Shown here in pieces: positions 52,726 to 63,279 of a stretch of 64,000 bases of DNA (position 1 is the stretch's first letter; every line of letters starts with the position of its first letter). The position numbers and the translations under genes are program-made. The stretch spans positions 36,213,052 to 36,277,051 of the forward strand of contig NC_052018.1 in NCBI RefSeq assembly GCF_015832195.1, in the 5' to 3' direction. The stretch comes from Motacilla alba alba (taxonomy: Eukaryota > Chordata > Aves > Passeriformes > Motacillidae). The notes under the pieces were generated by a model. It had not been told where the DNA came from. It searched no databases and saw only the letters and a list, made by a program, of their open reading frames with translations.

Positions 52726-54534
52726 CAGGCTTGGACATGTGGGACAGACTGTAGGTGTGTGCCAGAGGTACTGCTGGGTCAGATCCCAGAAAGCTTTGTG
52801 ATTGCAGCTCCTGTCATTTCCTTACCCCACAGGATCTGTCTTGCAGAAGGTGGAGATTTGACAATAACTCCCAGTCCTTTCTGCCACATGTTTCAGAAGT
52901 TCAGCAGATGGCTGTGTGCTCCTACCACCTGGCCAAAGGGTGCTGTCACCCTTCCAAACACAAGGCATTAGCACCTCTGGGGGACAGGCCAGCCCACTGA
53001 TGCTGATGTGCTTTAATTCACAAAATCAGGATGGCTAAGAGCGCACATGGGGCTAGATAGGATGGCTTACCAGATGGGTGGTAATTTGTTAAGCTGCAAA
53101 AGCTTTCAAATGAGTAATCATAAGCTAAGGTCTTCAGCCAACATAAGAGTCATCTGGTTTGTCTTTAATATAATTGTAGACAAAAAAAAAGGAAATTAAA
53201 ATTTCGGGCCATAGTGTGTGCCAATCCGATAAATCTCCCTCTGCCTTCCCTCTCTGCTGCTGAAAGTTCAATCACTTATCAAAACAGTGATGCCTTTTGT
53301 CCTGATACACTACTGTAATGCTAAAACATATGTTATATTAAATATTAACCAACTGCTAATTTGAGCATCATTTGGCCACAGAAAGAGGTAGCTTCATATT
53401 GTCAATGGTTGTTTTCAGTCTCCTCGGAGATAACAGGAGAAGCTAACTTTGCTCTACAGTTAGCTTTTCCTGTTACTCCATCAGCCTTGAGCTTGAGAAG
53501 CATCACATCATCTCCTGAAATCAGTCTTGTGCTCCCTTTTGCACCACAGTTTATGTACATTGGGAGTCTCCATTGTGGGCAATATGGCACACAGTATGAG
53601 CTGATGAATTGAACACTGGATTTCAATTCAGTTTTCCAACTGTCCTCCCAGATGAACATGGAAAAATCACTTAATTTACCCTGTTTCTCTTTCCCAGGTA
53701 TAAACTACCTGGGATGGAATGGATGAAAACCATGGTTGTTTAAGTTATTAAGGTTGTTTTCTCACTGCAAGTCATAGGAAGAAATATACATTGTAAAATC
53801 CCATGCTGGAAAATCTTTGCCAAAATTGTTGCATCCAGCTATAATGCTGATAAATTCTTCAATATGAGATTGTTTCATTCAACACACCTGGAGATGATGA
53901 GTGGCTTACATGCTACAGTTACAGTGTGAGATGAATAACTGTCTGATTAATTGAACAGTGGTCATTTTTCAGTACAAGATGTGTAACACACCTTCATTTA
54001 CATGGCAGGAACCTCAGGCCTTAAAATGTTTTCCAGATTCCTGAGCAAAACCAGTTTCTCACTGAGAACTTCAGCTGGGGCAGCGGCAGGGAGGGACCAG
54101 TTGGAAGATCTGCAGAGCTTAAGGAACGACAGAAGACCAACCTGCTAGGGGAAAGGACAGTGTACACTAGAAACTCTGACCATACTGCAGTTTGGTCACT
54201 CTTTATCCTTACAGTAGGGACAAGATGTAAAATTTAGCAATTGGATTAATAATTAACATTCCCCAAGCTTCTTGGATGTGGTCTGGTTTTTGCAGCTTCA
54301 GCTGTACCAAACTGGGCAAACTCTAGTCTTACAGATCTGGTCCTATGGCCCATGTTTCCCCAAAATCCTAACGGTACTGGTAAAAACTCTGAGGCTTCAG
54401 AGCAGAAGTCAATCACTGGCAACTCAGGGTTGGAAAGAAGCTCTCTCAATAAACAATTTGTCCCCAGAACTGGGAGTTCTCCTTAAAAAGCACTAGGTAC
54501 TGTTTTCCCAAGATAAGTGACTGGGGTGGATGAT

Positions 54535-55203
54535 GGTTCTCTGTCCCTGTGCTCTTCAACACCTTCATGAATGTCTTGGATGCAGGACTGGAAGGAATTC
54601 GAAGCAAATTCACAGATGATACAAAACTGGAAGGAACTGTTGACTCCCTCAAAGGCCACGAGGCTCTGCAAAGAGACAAATTAGAGGACTGGGCAATCAC
54701 AAACCACATGAAGTTCACCAAGTGCCAAACTCGGCACATGGGATGGGGCAACCCTGGATGTACAGACAGAGCAGGGATTGAAATGCTGGAAAGAAGAGCC
54801 ACAGAAAGGGACTTGGCATTCTTGGTCAATGGAAAGTTGAACATGAGCCCGCAGTGCCCTGGCAGCCAGGAGGGCCAGCCCTTTCCCGGGGGACACCAGG
54901 CACAGCATGGCCAGCCAGGCAGGGAGGGGACTGTCCCGCTCTGCTCTGCACTGGGGCAGCTTCACCTCAAGTGCTAGGTGCAGTTCAGGGTGCCAAAATG
55001 CAAGAAAGACATTATTACAGAGCATCCAAAGCAGAACCACACAGATGATGAAGGGTCAACAGGTGAAGCTGTATGAAGAGCAGCTGAGGCCAATTGGTTG
55101 GTTCATCCTGGAGAAAAGGAGACAGAGGGGAGGCCTCATAGCAGTCTAGCACTTCCTAATGAGGGGAAGAAGAGGCAGAGGCACAGATCCCATATCTGTG
55201 GTG
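54535..55203 (+). mobile_element. CR1 LINE, left part (reverse-transcriptase region), split by a satellite array
   Basis: This is a 5'-truncated CR1 copy. The frame starting at 54549 reads VLFNTFMNVLDAGLEGIRSK, FTDDTKLEGTVDSLKGHEAL and NHMKFTK, which are the CR1 reverse-transcriptase 'GPVLFN.F.NDL..G' and 'FADDTKLGG' (catalytic-type xxDD) blocks. Later frames give LAFLVNGKLNMSPQCP, ALGQLHLKC, MMKGQQVKLYEEQLRPIGWF and LEKRRQRGGLIAV. The order and spacing are as in intact CR1, but several frameshifts are present. At about 55203, after ATATCTGTGGTGA, the CR1 match stops abruptly and a telomere-like array starts. The CR1 resumes at about 56560. Confidence 0.9.
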
Positions 55204-56558
55204 AACTAATTAGCTCAGGTAGGTTCAAAGAAGAAAGCAGGGAAGGAAACCATGTTTTAGCAGTCCTGTGTTCCCCTTGGCATGCCTTTTGCAGCTGCAG
55301 ATTGCCTGGAGCTCTGGGCTTTGTGGTTTTCAGAACTCTAACCCTAGGTGAAACCCACACCCTAGGCATAACCCTAAACCTAGGTGAGGGAGTAAAAGAT
55401 GCATAGAGTTGAGGCTGGTTCCAAGGAGAAAGGTTCAGAGGGAGCCAGGTTAGGGTAATGCCTAGGGTTAAGGTTATGCCTAGGGTTAGGATTCTAAAAA
55501 CCACAAAGCCCAGAGCTCCAAGGACACTGCAGCTGCAAAAGGCATGCCAAGGGAAACACAAAACTGACACAACATGGCTCCCTGCCCACCTTTCAGATTG
55601 GCACCTGCCTCACCTCATGCACCTTTTACTCACTCACCGAGAGTTAGGGTTACGCCTAGAGTTAGGGTTCTGGAAACCACAAAGCCCAGAGCTCCAAGCC
55701 ACTGCAGCTGCAAAACGAATGCTAAGGGGAATACAAAACTGCCAAAATATGGTTTCCTCCACAGCTTTCTCCTTTGAACCAGCCTTAGCCTGAGACTGCT
55801 TTTACTGCTCTGCCTAGGGTTAGGGTTCTGAAAACCACAAAGCCCAGAGCTCGAGGCAATCTGCAGCATGCTAAGTTCTGTGTTCCCCTTGGCACGCCTT
55901 TTGCAGCTGCAGTGTGCCTGGATCTCTGGGCTTTGTGGTTTTCAGAACCCTAAGCCTAGGCGTAACCCTTACCCTAGGCATAACCCAAGCCTAGATGAGT
56001 GAGTAAAAGGCGCAATGAGGTGAGGTTGCTGCCGAGTAGAAATGATGGGTGGGAACCATGTTTTGGCAGTCCTGTGTTCCCCTTGGCATGCCTTTTGCAG
56101 CTTCAGTGTGCCTGGAGCTCTGGGCTTTGTGGTTTTCAGAACTCTAACCCTAGGCATAACCTTACCCCGAAGCAGAGCAGTAAAAGCAGCCTGCGACCAA
56201 GGCTGGTTCAAAGGAGAAATGTGGGCAGGGAACCATATTTTGGCAGTTCTGTGTTTCCCTTGGCATGCCTTTTGCAGCTGCAGTGCGCTTGGAGCTCTGG
56301 GCTTTGTGGTTTTCAGAACCCTAATCCTAAGCATAACCCTAACCCTAGGTGTAACCCTAATCCTAGGCAAAACAGTAAAAGCAGCCTTCAGCTAAGACTG
56401 GTTCATTGCAGAATGGTTAGGAGGAAGCCATGTTTTGGCAGTTCTGTGTTCCCCTTGGTATGCCTTTTGCAGCTGCAGCATGCCTGGAGCTCTGGCCTTT
56501 GTGCTTTTTGGAATCGTAACCCTAGGCATAACCCTAACCCTATGTGAGGGGGTAAATG
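55204..56558. repeat. Satellite-like array with telomere-type CCCTAA/TTAGGG motifs, inserted in a CR1 element
   Basis: About 1.35 kb is made of eight related units of roughly 160-195 bp. Each unit has a conserved core: a GGAACCATGTTTTGGCAGT start, GTGTTCCCCTTGGCATGCC, TTTTGCAGCTGCAGTGTGCC, TGGAGCTCTGGGCTTTGTGG and TTTTCAGAACCC. The core leads into a run of degenerate telomere-type repeats built from CCCTAA and CCTAGGCATAA. The GCTTTGTGGTTTT marker occurs at 55318, 55930, 56124 and 56301, with a variant near 56495, on the plus strand. Its complement AAAACCACAAAGC occurs near 55497, 55673 and 55831. Units are diverged from each other at scattered bases. Long frames that run through the array on both strands come from the low stop-codon content of the repeat and are not genes. 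I do not recognise the family name. Confidence 0.93.
55443..55872 (-). repeat. Three inverted units inside the satellite array
   Basis: Units two to four of the array run opposite to the first and to the last four. TTAGGG-type repeats come first (GCCTAGGGTTAAGG and similar), then the complement of the core. The first unit and these meet tail to tail near 55443. The fourth unit is cut short near 55872, where it abuts the next plus-strand unit head to head around CTGCAGCATGCTAAG. An inversion of a three-unit block, or insertion of a block in reverse, would give this layout. Confidence 0.85.
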
Positions 56559-56835
56559 GTTCACGGACTCAAGGTAACAGCCTGACGTTGTGTCCAGGGA
56601 CATTTAGGCTTAATAGCAGGAAAAGGTTCTTTACCCAGAAGGTGTTTGGTCACTGGAACATGGTCCTCAGGTAAGTGATCACAGCACCAAGCCCAACAGA
56701 GCTCAGGATGTGCTTGGATAATACTTTCGGGCACAGGGCATCATTCTTGGGCATGATGCTGTACAGGACCGGGAGTTGGACTTGATGATTTTTGTGGGTC
56801 CCTTCCAACTCAGCATGTTTTGTGATTTTGTGCAA
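56559..56835 (+). mobile_element. CR1 LINE, right part with 3' tail
   Basis: CR1 sequence resumes with GGACTCAAGGTAACAGCCTG. It goes on through TTTAGGCTTAATAGCAGGAA, AAGGTTCTTTACCCAGAAGG and GGTCACTGGAACATGG (the 'RKRFFTQKV.GHWN' block), then GATCACAGCACCAAGCCC. The end is GGGAGTTGGACTTGATGATT, then GGGTCCCTTCCAACTCAGCA and a decayed TGTTTTGTGATTTTGTG tail. This is the expected continuation of the copy at 54535-55203, in the same orientation, with only a small loss at the junction. The two parts are therefore one insertion that was later split. The tail type places it in a CR1 group with the 'ccttccaactcag' end. Confidence 0.9.
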
Positions 56836-59800
56836 AGTCTGAAAAAAAACCCTCTGAATTAGAAAGAACAGGTATAAGCTGAGCCTCTCTGTATGCACTT
56901 CCCTTCTTGCTGCCTAAAGGATGGATGAGAGAAGAACTACTGAGGCACCTGTCTTTGGGGCAGGAGCCTGGGCTGACCATCCTGGCCATAGAGCAAGGCT
57001 TGGCTATCAGCTTTAGAGCTGAGCCAAGGAGAAATGCTGATGGCTGCAGTCAGGAAACAGTAAGGCAGTATGGTCTGAAGAGTTATCCCAAAGTTAGAGT
57101 CACTGAGGAGCAACCTCATCCACAGAGCCTGTGTGGCCAGATCCACCATTAGCACATCTCTAGATTTGCTTACTCAAGACCAGCTGTTACAGGAGTGAGA
57201 CATTAAAGATTTGCCTGGATAGTTCAGTGTCTAGAAGACTAATTTTTTACCTGTCTTAAAGAGCTCAAAAGTCCTGTTCTGTTTTGCAAGGAGTTAACTC
57301 TCTGTTAAGAAAAATAATGCATAAAAAAATATTTTCATTGTGCAGGCTCCAGGTTTTTGAGATGTTTCAGTGGGCTACTGGGAAATCTCTTTAGGACAGA
57401 GTCTGGCTGAGCTGTCAGATTGACTGCTAGAGGCACAGCCGAGTTTCAAATGGACAAGCAGTGTGCGTGCAAGACGCATCCCAGAAAAGGAAGATGTTTG
57501 ACAAGTGAAGTGTTTTTATTTTATGATGGAGAACGAGCAGGAACATCAGACAGGTAAATCAGCCTGCCAAGCATGAGAGTTCCTGACTGACAGGCTCATC
57601 ACCAGCCCTGCTTGCTCGAGAGGATCCAGCATTCATTCTACTGAAAAGCAACAATTTAAATTGTTATTTGCTGACTTTTCATTACTGATTATAATTGCCA
57701 TGTGCAGGTTCAGAAGAGCAAAGGGAAGCCTTTACTTTGCAGGCAAGGGAGAATGGGATGTGATTCTTCTTGAACCAAACAGAAATGAAGGAAGTTGGAG
57801 CAAGTGAAAAGAAGCCTGCGAATGGTCAGAATAAAAACCAAACAATCTGAGGCAGAGAAGCAGGACTATCACTGATGTTTATCAAAATTTAGTCATTAAA
57901 ATCACAAAATACCAATTAGAATACATGTCAAGGATTGACTCCTACTAACATGCTCTAGTAAGCAAGCATCTTTTATGTAAGAAATTTTGAAAACATAGCC
58001 CTGTAATTTGAGATTATTTACTATCATGTTACTATACAAACATGTCTAATTAAGCATTTTACTGAGTGCTATGATAAAGATGTTCAAATAAACAAACAGA
58101 CTAGAAGGACAGCATGAGGACATTGGATAGTGTAACATAAATTGTTTACCCATCTGAATGTTAAATGCCTTCTTTAGTGCCAAGGCCACTAGTGAATGTG
58201 TCCTTTCATCCTTGAATGGGTGAAGAAAAAACCTTGCAATACAACATCATGTATTTTGTATGGACTGTATTCAGCAAAGTGTTTAAATATGTGCTTTAAT
58301 CTATTACTATTCAACAGTTAAGTACTTAACTTTTACTAAAATCCAGGAGAAAAGATACGCTGAATCAGACACTATACACTGAATATTTTAAAACAAAACT
58401 ACTTTGGTAATGCTTGGAAACACTTTTAAAACTTTATTGGGACCATTTTGCATTCTCTGTACTTCTCAAGCTTTAGTTACTGTAAGGTGAACTGTACACA
58501 GACTGGAAGGAAAAAAAATTAAACCTAATTAATCCAAAGTGATTCATAAAATGTCTGGAATAACTTTCCTGTACCTAAGAAAAGGTCTCAGCTTTGAAGT
58601 CTGCTATTTGGAGAATACTCAGGGCTAAAGACAAAAGCTAAAGATCTTGGCGGAAGTCTTTGATGTTCTCCCTTCCACCACTGTTATAAAGTTCACAGTT
58701 CTAATCACTAAAATTATAAAATTATAAGGTATTTGATCCTTAAGAAAGGCTTGGCACAAAACTGAGCCCTGCATACAGCAGCAGTGAAAACAGAATAACC
58801 CCAGGGGTGAGAGCGGGGAGGATCTTTGGAAAGAAATAAATAGGCAGGATATCCAAAATGGCAGCAGCTGGAAGCTGCTCCGAGGTGGGATGTCAGGATG
58901 AACCCCCTGGGAGATGCGATACCGCACACAGGGCAGGGGAGGAGGTCAAATGTGCAAGGCCCTGTAATTTGTCAGACGGCTAACACCATCATTACCTGTG
59001 TGTGTGTGCACGGGGCATGCTTGACAATAAATTACACGCACAAATTTCCAGGCTAAATGCCCTCTTATTGGCAGCACAGAGCACTGCACCCCCCATATTA
59101 GGAGATATTGTTTTATAATGGGCAATAAAAGTTGTCTCTCACAGCGTGAGCCTGAAAAAGAGTCACTGCTGAAATTAGCAGCAATGTCAATAGTTTGGAC
59201 TTTTTCTGCATATTACGTATTTTCCCTTTTTCTGACATAGCTGGGAGGAAGAGCATAGGAAGAAGCATGGGCTTGAAAATGAATGCAGAAGTGGAGAAGG
59301 AGTCTGAGGGTGGAGCAAGGGAGAGGAACAAGGGAGAAGAAAAGGTCCCTTGTTACCACTGTTACCCAGTAGCAGGCACACCAGCCTCAAACAGCAAGCA
59401 TCAGAGGCAGAAGTCAATATCTTAGCAACATCAGTGGAAGAAAGAAGGTGGGAGGACACAGAAAAGGGAAAATTAGAGTCTTCCTGTTCCCAGTGGAGAC
59501 AGGATCAAGCCCGTAAGGAAGGAAAACCAGCAGCCACTTCCATTAGGTGACTGCAGGGAGGAGATCTGTCCCATCACCCTGCTTGGTCCAAGAGCAGCAT
59601 GTGACTTATCACAGTTGTATTGCCCCAGCTTTCCCACAGCCATCTCTGGCTCATGATAAAGGCTCTCTTCTGCAGCTGACAGATGCCACTCCCAACACTT
59701 TCAGGGTTGGGAACCAAGGAATAGCAGAAGCTGCAACTTCTCTAACTTAGATGAAGTCAGAAGCCTTGGCAGTGGCACTGTCACTCCTTGTCTATGCACG

Positions 59801-61049
59801 CTGTTGTGTTTCAGTCACAGTGAGCCTGCCCGGAGTGGGAATAGGAGAGGGTGGTGAACACAGCAAAAATATCAACACTGCGAAATTTAAATATTTCTGT
59901 TTAAATTTTCCTACATAAGCTGCACCTAGTGCTTTCCTAAGAGTCCAATACTCCTGTTTCTCTAGACCTCTGCCTTGTTACTCCCAGAATAGCCATCTCT
60001 TTATACCCTGTTGAAAAACTTCAGCTGCTGTAGTGGTACCTCCTCTGATAATCAATGAGGAGAAATGGCATTGAGATGGCAGAGAACAACTGCAAGGTAA
60101 TGCACACTGAAAGATACCATTTGAACTACCCATATGCATTGCTGGGTTCTGAATTAACTGTAACCATTTAGAAAAAACAAATGTCCAGACAGCTTATTGA
60201 AAACTTTGCTATTTTATGCTGGTCGTTATCTCAGACTTTGTCGGGGAGAATTTTTAGTATTATTTTTGTTCCATTATATAAATTGAAGACCTTTGTTCCA
60301 TTCTGGTTATTTCAGATTGAAAAAGAGATATGGTAAGAATAATAGAGGCCTGGGGACAGGTGACAAAGAGGATTAGAGGGACGGAAAAGTCAGTGTGTAG
60401 AAGAGATTGAGACGTAGGATTTGTCACAGTTCCAGGGTTAGCTGCTCCTCTGACCTCTTTCTAGTATAGAGGCATGCTCTGCTTCTTCAGGCCCCTGTGG
60501 GAGTCTGTCTATCTGCCTATTCTTTCCCTGCTAACAGCTCCCTGACAGCTTAGTGAACATGTCTTTCAAGGAACTTGCTTTTTAATGTCCAGCATGCTTG
60601 GGATCTTTTTACTCCTGGCCTTGGCAAAAGAAATATATAGCTGGACTGTGAAAATAGCATCCTTCCAACTCTGGCTGTTTTGTCATGACCCCTACCATGC
60701 TAATTGCTAATCTGGAGGCACTGTGCAGCCTTCCAGTTAGTTAGTTCCCTGCTATTAAACTGAACCAATGTTTACATAGAGTAGTGCCCACTGCCACTCC
60801 ATCACATACCTTGTTCTTAGTGACTTAAAAGCAGCCCTGCATCCTCCACACTCTGGTTCAGTGATGGTGACACTTGAGGCTTTTTTCCCTTTTTAAAAAT
60901 GGGAGTTAGATTTCTTCTTTTCCTGTCAGATGAACTTCACCAGACTCCCATGACTTCTCAAATATGACGGACTGTGACTCAGCAACTTCCTCCACCAGTT
61001 CATTTGCGACTCATGGATGGATCTGATCAGGTCACGGACTGAATAATGA
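56836..61049. other. Unique non-coding DNA, no gene seen
   Basis: No gene or transposon recognised. The part at 57480-58450 is AT-rich and repeat-free. A segment at 58950-59190 stands out as possibly conserved (listed separately). Open frames are short and unlike any known family. Confidence 0.5.
58950..59190. promoter_or_regulatory. Possible conserved non-coding element (speculative)
   Basis: This repeat-free segment retains several CpGs (in AGACGG, GCACGG, ACACGCAC and AGCGTG) where the surrounding DNA has few. It is dense in short binding-type cores: CATTACCTG (ZEB-type E-box core TACCTG), GACAATAAATTA and GGCAATAAAA (HOX/CDX-like), CTTATTGGC (CCAAT box on the minus strand) and TAATTTGTCAGAC. 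That mix is typical of vertebrate developmental enhancers, but the claim rests on composition alone. Confidence 0.25.
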
Positions 61050-61260
61050 AATCATAGAATGGGAAGGTTTTGAAGAGACTTCAAAGATCACCCAGTTTCA
61101 AACCCTCCTCCCATGGGCAGGGATGACATTCACTAGATTGAGTCGCTGAAGGCCCATCTAGCCTGGCCATCCCTTCCAGGGGTGGAGCATCCACAACTTC
61201 CCTGAGCAACCTGTTCTAGTGCTACACCCTCTGAGTAAAAAAATTTTTCATAACATTTTC
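61050..61260 (-). mobile_element. CR1 LINE 3' end
   Basis: The plus strand begins ATCATAGAATGGGAAGGTTT, the complement of a CR1 tail. It goes on through CAAAGATCACCCAGTTTCAA, CCCATGGGCAGGGATGACAT, CATCCCTTCCAGGGGTGGAG and CCCTGAGCAACCTGTTCTAG. This is the minus-strand copy of the 'CAGGTTGCCCAGGGA..GATGCCCCATCCCTGG' segment ending in 'ATGATCTTTAAGGTCCC'. It is 5'-truncated after the GAGTAAAAAAATTTTTCATA segment. It is in the same orientation as the copy at 33 kb and of similar preservation. Confidence 0.92.
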
Positions 61261-62219
61261 CCTACTCTTTCTTTTATCACTGATGCACCTATAGAAGCTT
61301 TTCTTGTTGCTCTTGACATCCCTTGCCAGATTCAATTCTATCAGGGTTTTAGCTTTCATAACTTGATACCTGGCTATTTGAGCAATTTCTTATTTTCCTC
61401 TCAGGCTACCTGTCCTTGCTTCCTGTTTTGTGTTTGAGTTTGTTTAGGAGCAAATATTTCATCCATGCTCATCTCCTGGCATTTTTGTCTGACTTTCTTC
61501 TCCTTGTTGGGATGCATCTCCTGAGCTTGGAGGAGGAGGTGATTCTTGAATATCAACCAGCTCTCTTGGGCCCTTCTTCCCTCAAAGGCTTTATCCCACA
61601 GTGCTCTATGGAGCAGATCCCTGAACAGATCCCTGTTCTCTGAAGTCCAGGGAAATGACAGGTGTTAGCAAGGGAAATTGCTCTGCTCTTCCCCACTCAA
61701 AGCTGCATGGCTGAATGAGCATGATGAGGAGAAGCTTACCTGAGGCTGTTCTGGTCCTGGAGAGGTGAACTTAAATACTCCTGAGACACTGAGGGAAAGC
61801 CACTAGACTTGTTCCAAGCAAACCTAGAGGCCTGAATCAACCCATCTAGTGCCTCTTATTTAGAAGGATGTTACAGGCTGCCATCAAAGGTAAAGCAGGC
61901 ACTGAAGAGTGAAGAAGTGATCAGCAATTTCGCCAATATATAAACCTTCTAGTTCTAAATGCCCTGGTCTGTGAATGATTTTGTATCCTGGTTTGGTGTC
62001 AGTTGGTCTCTCAACTGCCCAAGAGAAAAATCAAAGTGACATAGGTCCACTTTTGGCTCCCAGTTGCTTACACATATCAAACAACAAGCTGATGCCACTG
62101 AGGTGTGAGTGACTCTATTCCTAGGAAAGCAACTAAAAAAAAAAAATTCTAAAAAATCTTAAATCTTCTTGTAGGGGCAACCAACTCTTGTGAAGAGTTA
62201 ATGAAGAGAGCTGTCTCTG

Positions 62220-62220
<1 letters not shown>

Positions 62221-62246
<26 letters not shown>
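62221..62246 (+). repeat. Poly-A tract (26 A)
   Basis: Uninterrupted A26 followed by GAGAATTAG. A run this long can mark the 3' end of a processed retrocopy, but the upstream 300 bases match no gene or SINE I know. Confidence 0.92.
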
Positions 62247-62251
<5 letters not shown>

Positions 62252-63253
62252 TTAGTTGTGCCTTCAAATCTCCTCAACTATGGAAATGCAAAAATGTCCT
62301 CATTTTTCATTTTTTGTATTTATAAGCTTGTTTTGCAGAACTGCCCTTCTTTTACACAAACACCACGGTACATACCCTTCCTTCCTTTGCTGTCATAAAT
62401 TATCTTGTGGATATGCTCTGTGAAGTTACTAACTGTACTTTTGCTATTAATCTTGGCTCTAACTTTTTATAGAGTTCGTCTCCTTGCCAATCCATCTTAG
62501 GCAAGAAAGAGAGAGCTTTGGTTAGGGCTCTTCTCCCCTCCAGGGAGCACCACTCTGTAAAGTGTCTGTAACAATGCACCTTTTAATGATGCTCCCCTTT
62601 GGCTTTTACTGGGCTCATTGCAAGGCTTGTACTCCATTTTCCTGTAATAACTCAACTGCCACCAGGTTGGTGCTCCTGACAGTTACATCCTTTCCAAGAC
62701 TTTTCTGACTTGCCCCATCTGGAGCAGGGAGATGCAAAGCGACTGCCGTGCTCTGGGGAAGCGATAAGGGCTCACCTCTTCAGTGACCTGGAGTATTTCC
62801 ACAGGGGATACGATCAGCAGCAGCCCGCAGAAGAGCACATGAATTAATGCTCCCTGCAGCTCCCTGGGGTGGTGTTATTCACTCATTTCCCTGCACATCT
62901 TTCTGCAGACCTGAGCACATGTACAGTTTGTGCCATGTTTACCACCCTAACCTCTTCCTTTACTGGACTGTATCAAAATAGAGTCAAAGAAAATTCATTC
63001 CCCGGACTAGATGCTAATACAAATAAGAGAACTCTTCAGCTGAGTGAGTTCCGATGGTAAAATAATTGGTGTAGCTATACTCAGGATGAATATATGCATG
63101 CAGGATGCAGTCAAAACATTTATGTCCTTTACCTCCAAAGCACACAACTCAACCCAATAAGAGCATTTTTGCAAGCTCAGCCAGCGGAAAGAACTGATAA
63201 ACACTTGAGCGACCCTCATGTATATTTAATCTGGTAGGCAAGGGTGATGGGTG

Positions 63254-63279
63254 CACACACACACAGACACACACACACA
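63254..63279. repeat. (CA)n microsatellite
   Basis: CA dinucleotides interrupted once by CAGA. Likely length-polymorphic. Confidence 0.93.

Larger units (their letters stand above)
47221..54534. other. Unique non-coding DNA, no gene seen
   Basis: No gene or transposon was recognised. It contains a poly-A run (51809-51823), a perfect 7-bp-stem hairpin (51948-51966) and segments around 52060-52180 and 52585-52725 with enhancer-like composition. Open frames such as 52398-52754 (plus strand) and 48867-49169 (minus strand) have no recognisable domain. Confidence 0.5.

Noticed and set aside
54549..54977. A 142-codon plus-strand open frame as a host gene.
   Set aside because: It contains CR1 reverse-transcriptase blocks and becomes frameshifted relative to the family before its end.
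55999..56547. A 182-codon plus-strand open frame as a real repeat-protein gene.
   Set aside because: It lies wholly within the tandem array, the opposite strand is open too, and its translation is just the unit repeated.
55204..56558. A true interstitial telomere (pure hexamer array marking an old chromosome fusion).
   Set aside because: The hexamers are degenerate and restricted to part of each unit, interleaved with a non-telomeric core.
62201..62246. A processed pseudogene ending in a 26-bp A tail.
   Set aside because: No recognisable coding sequence, polyadenylation signal at the right distance or target-site duplication was found upstream.
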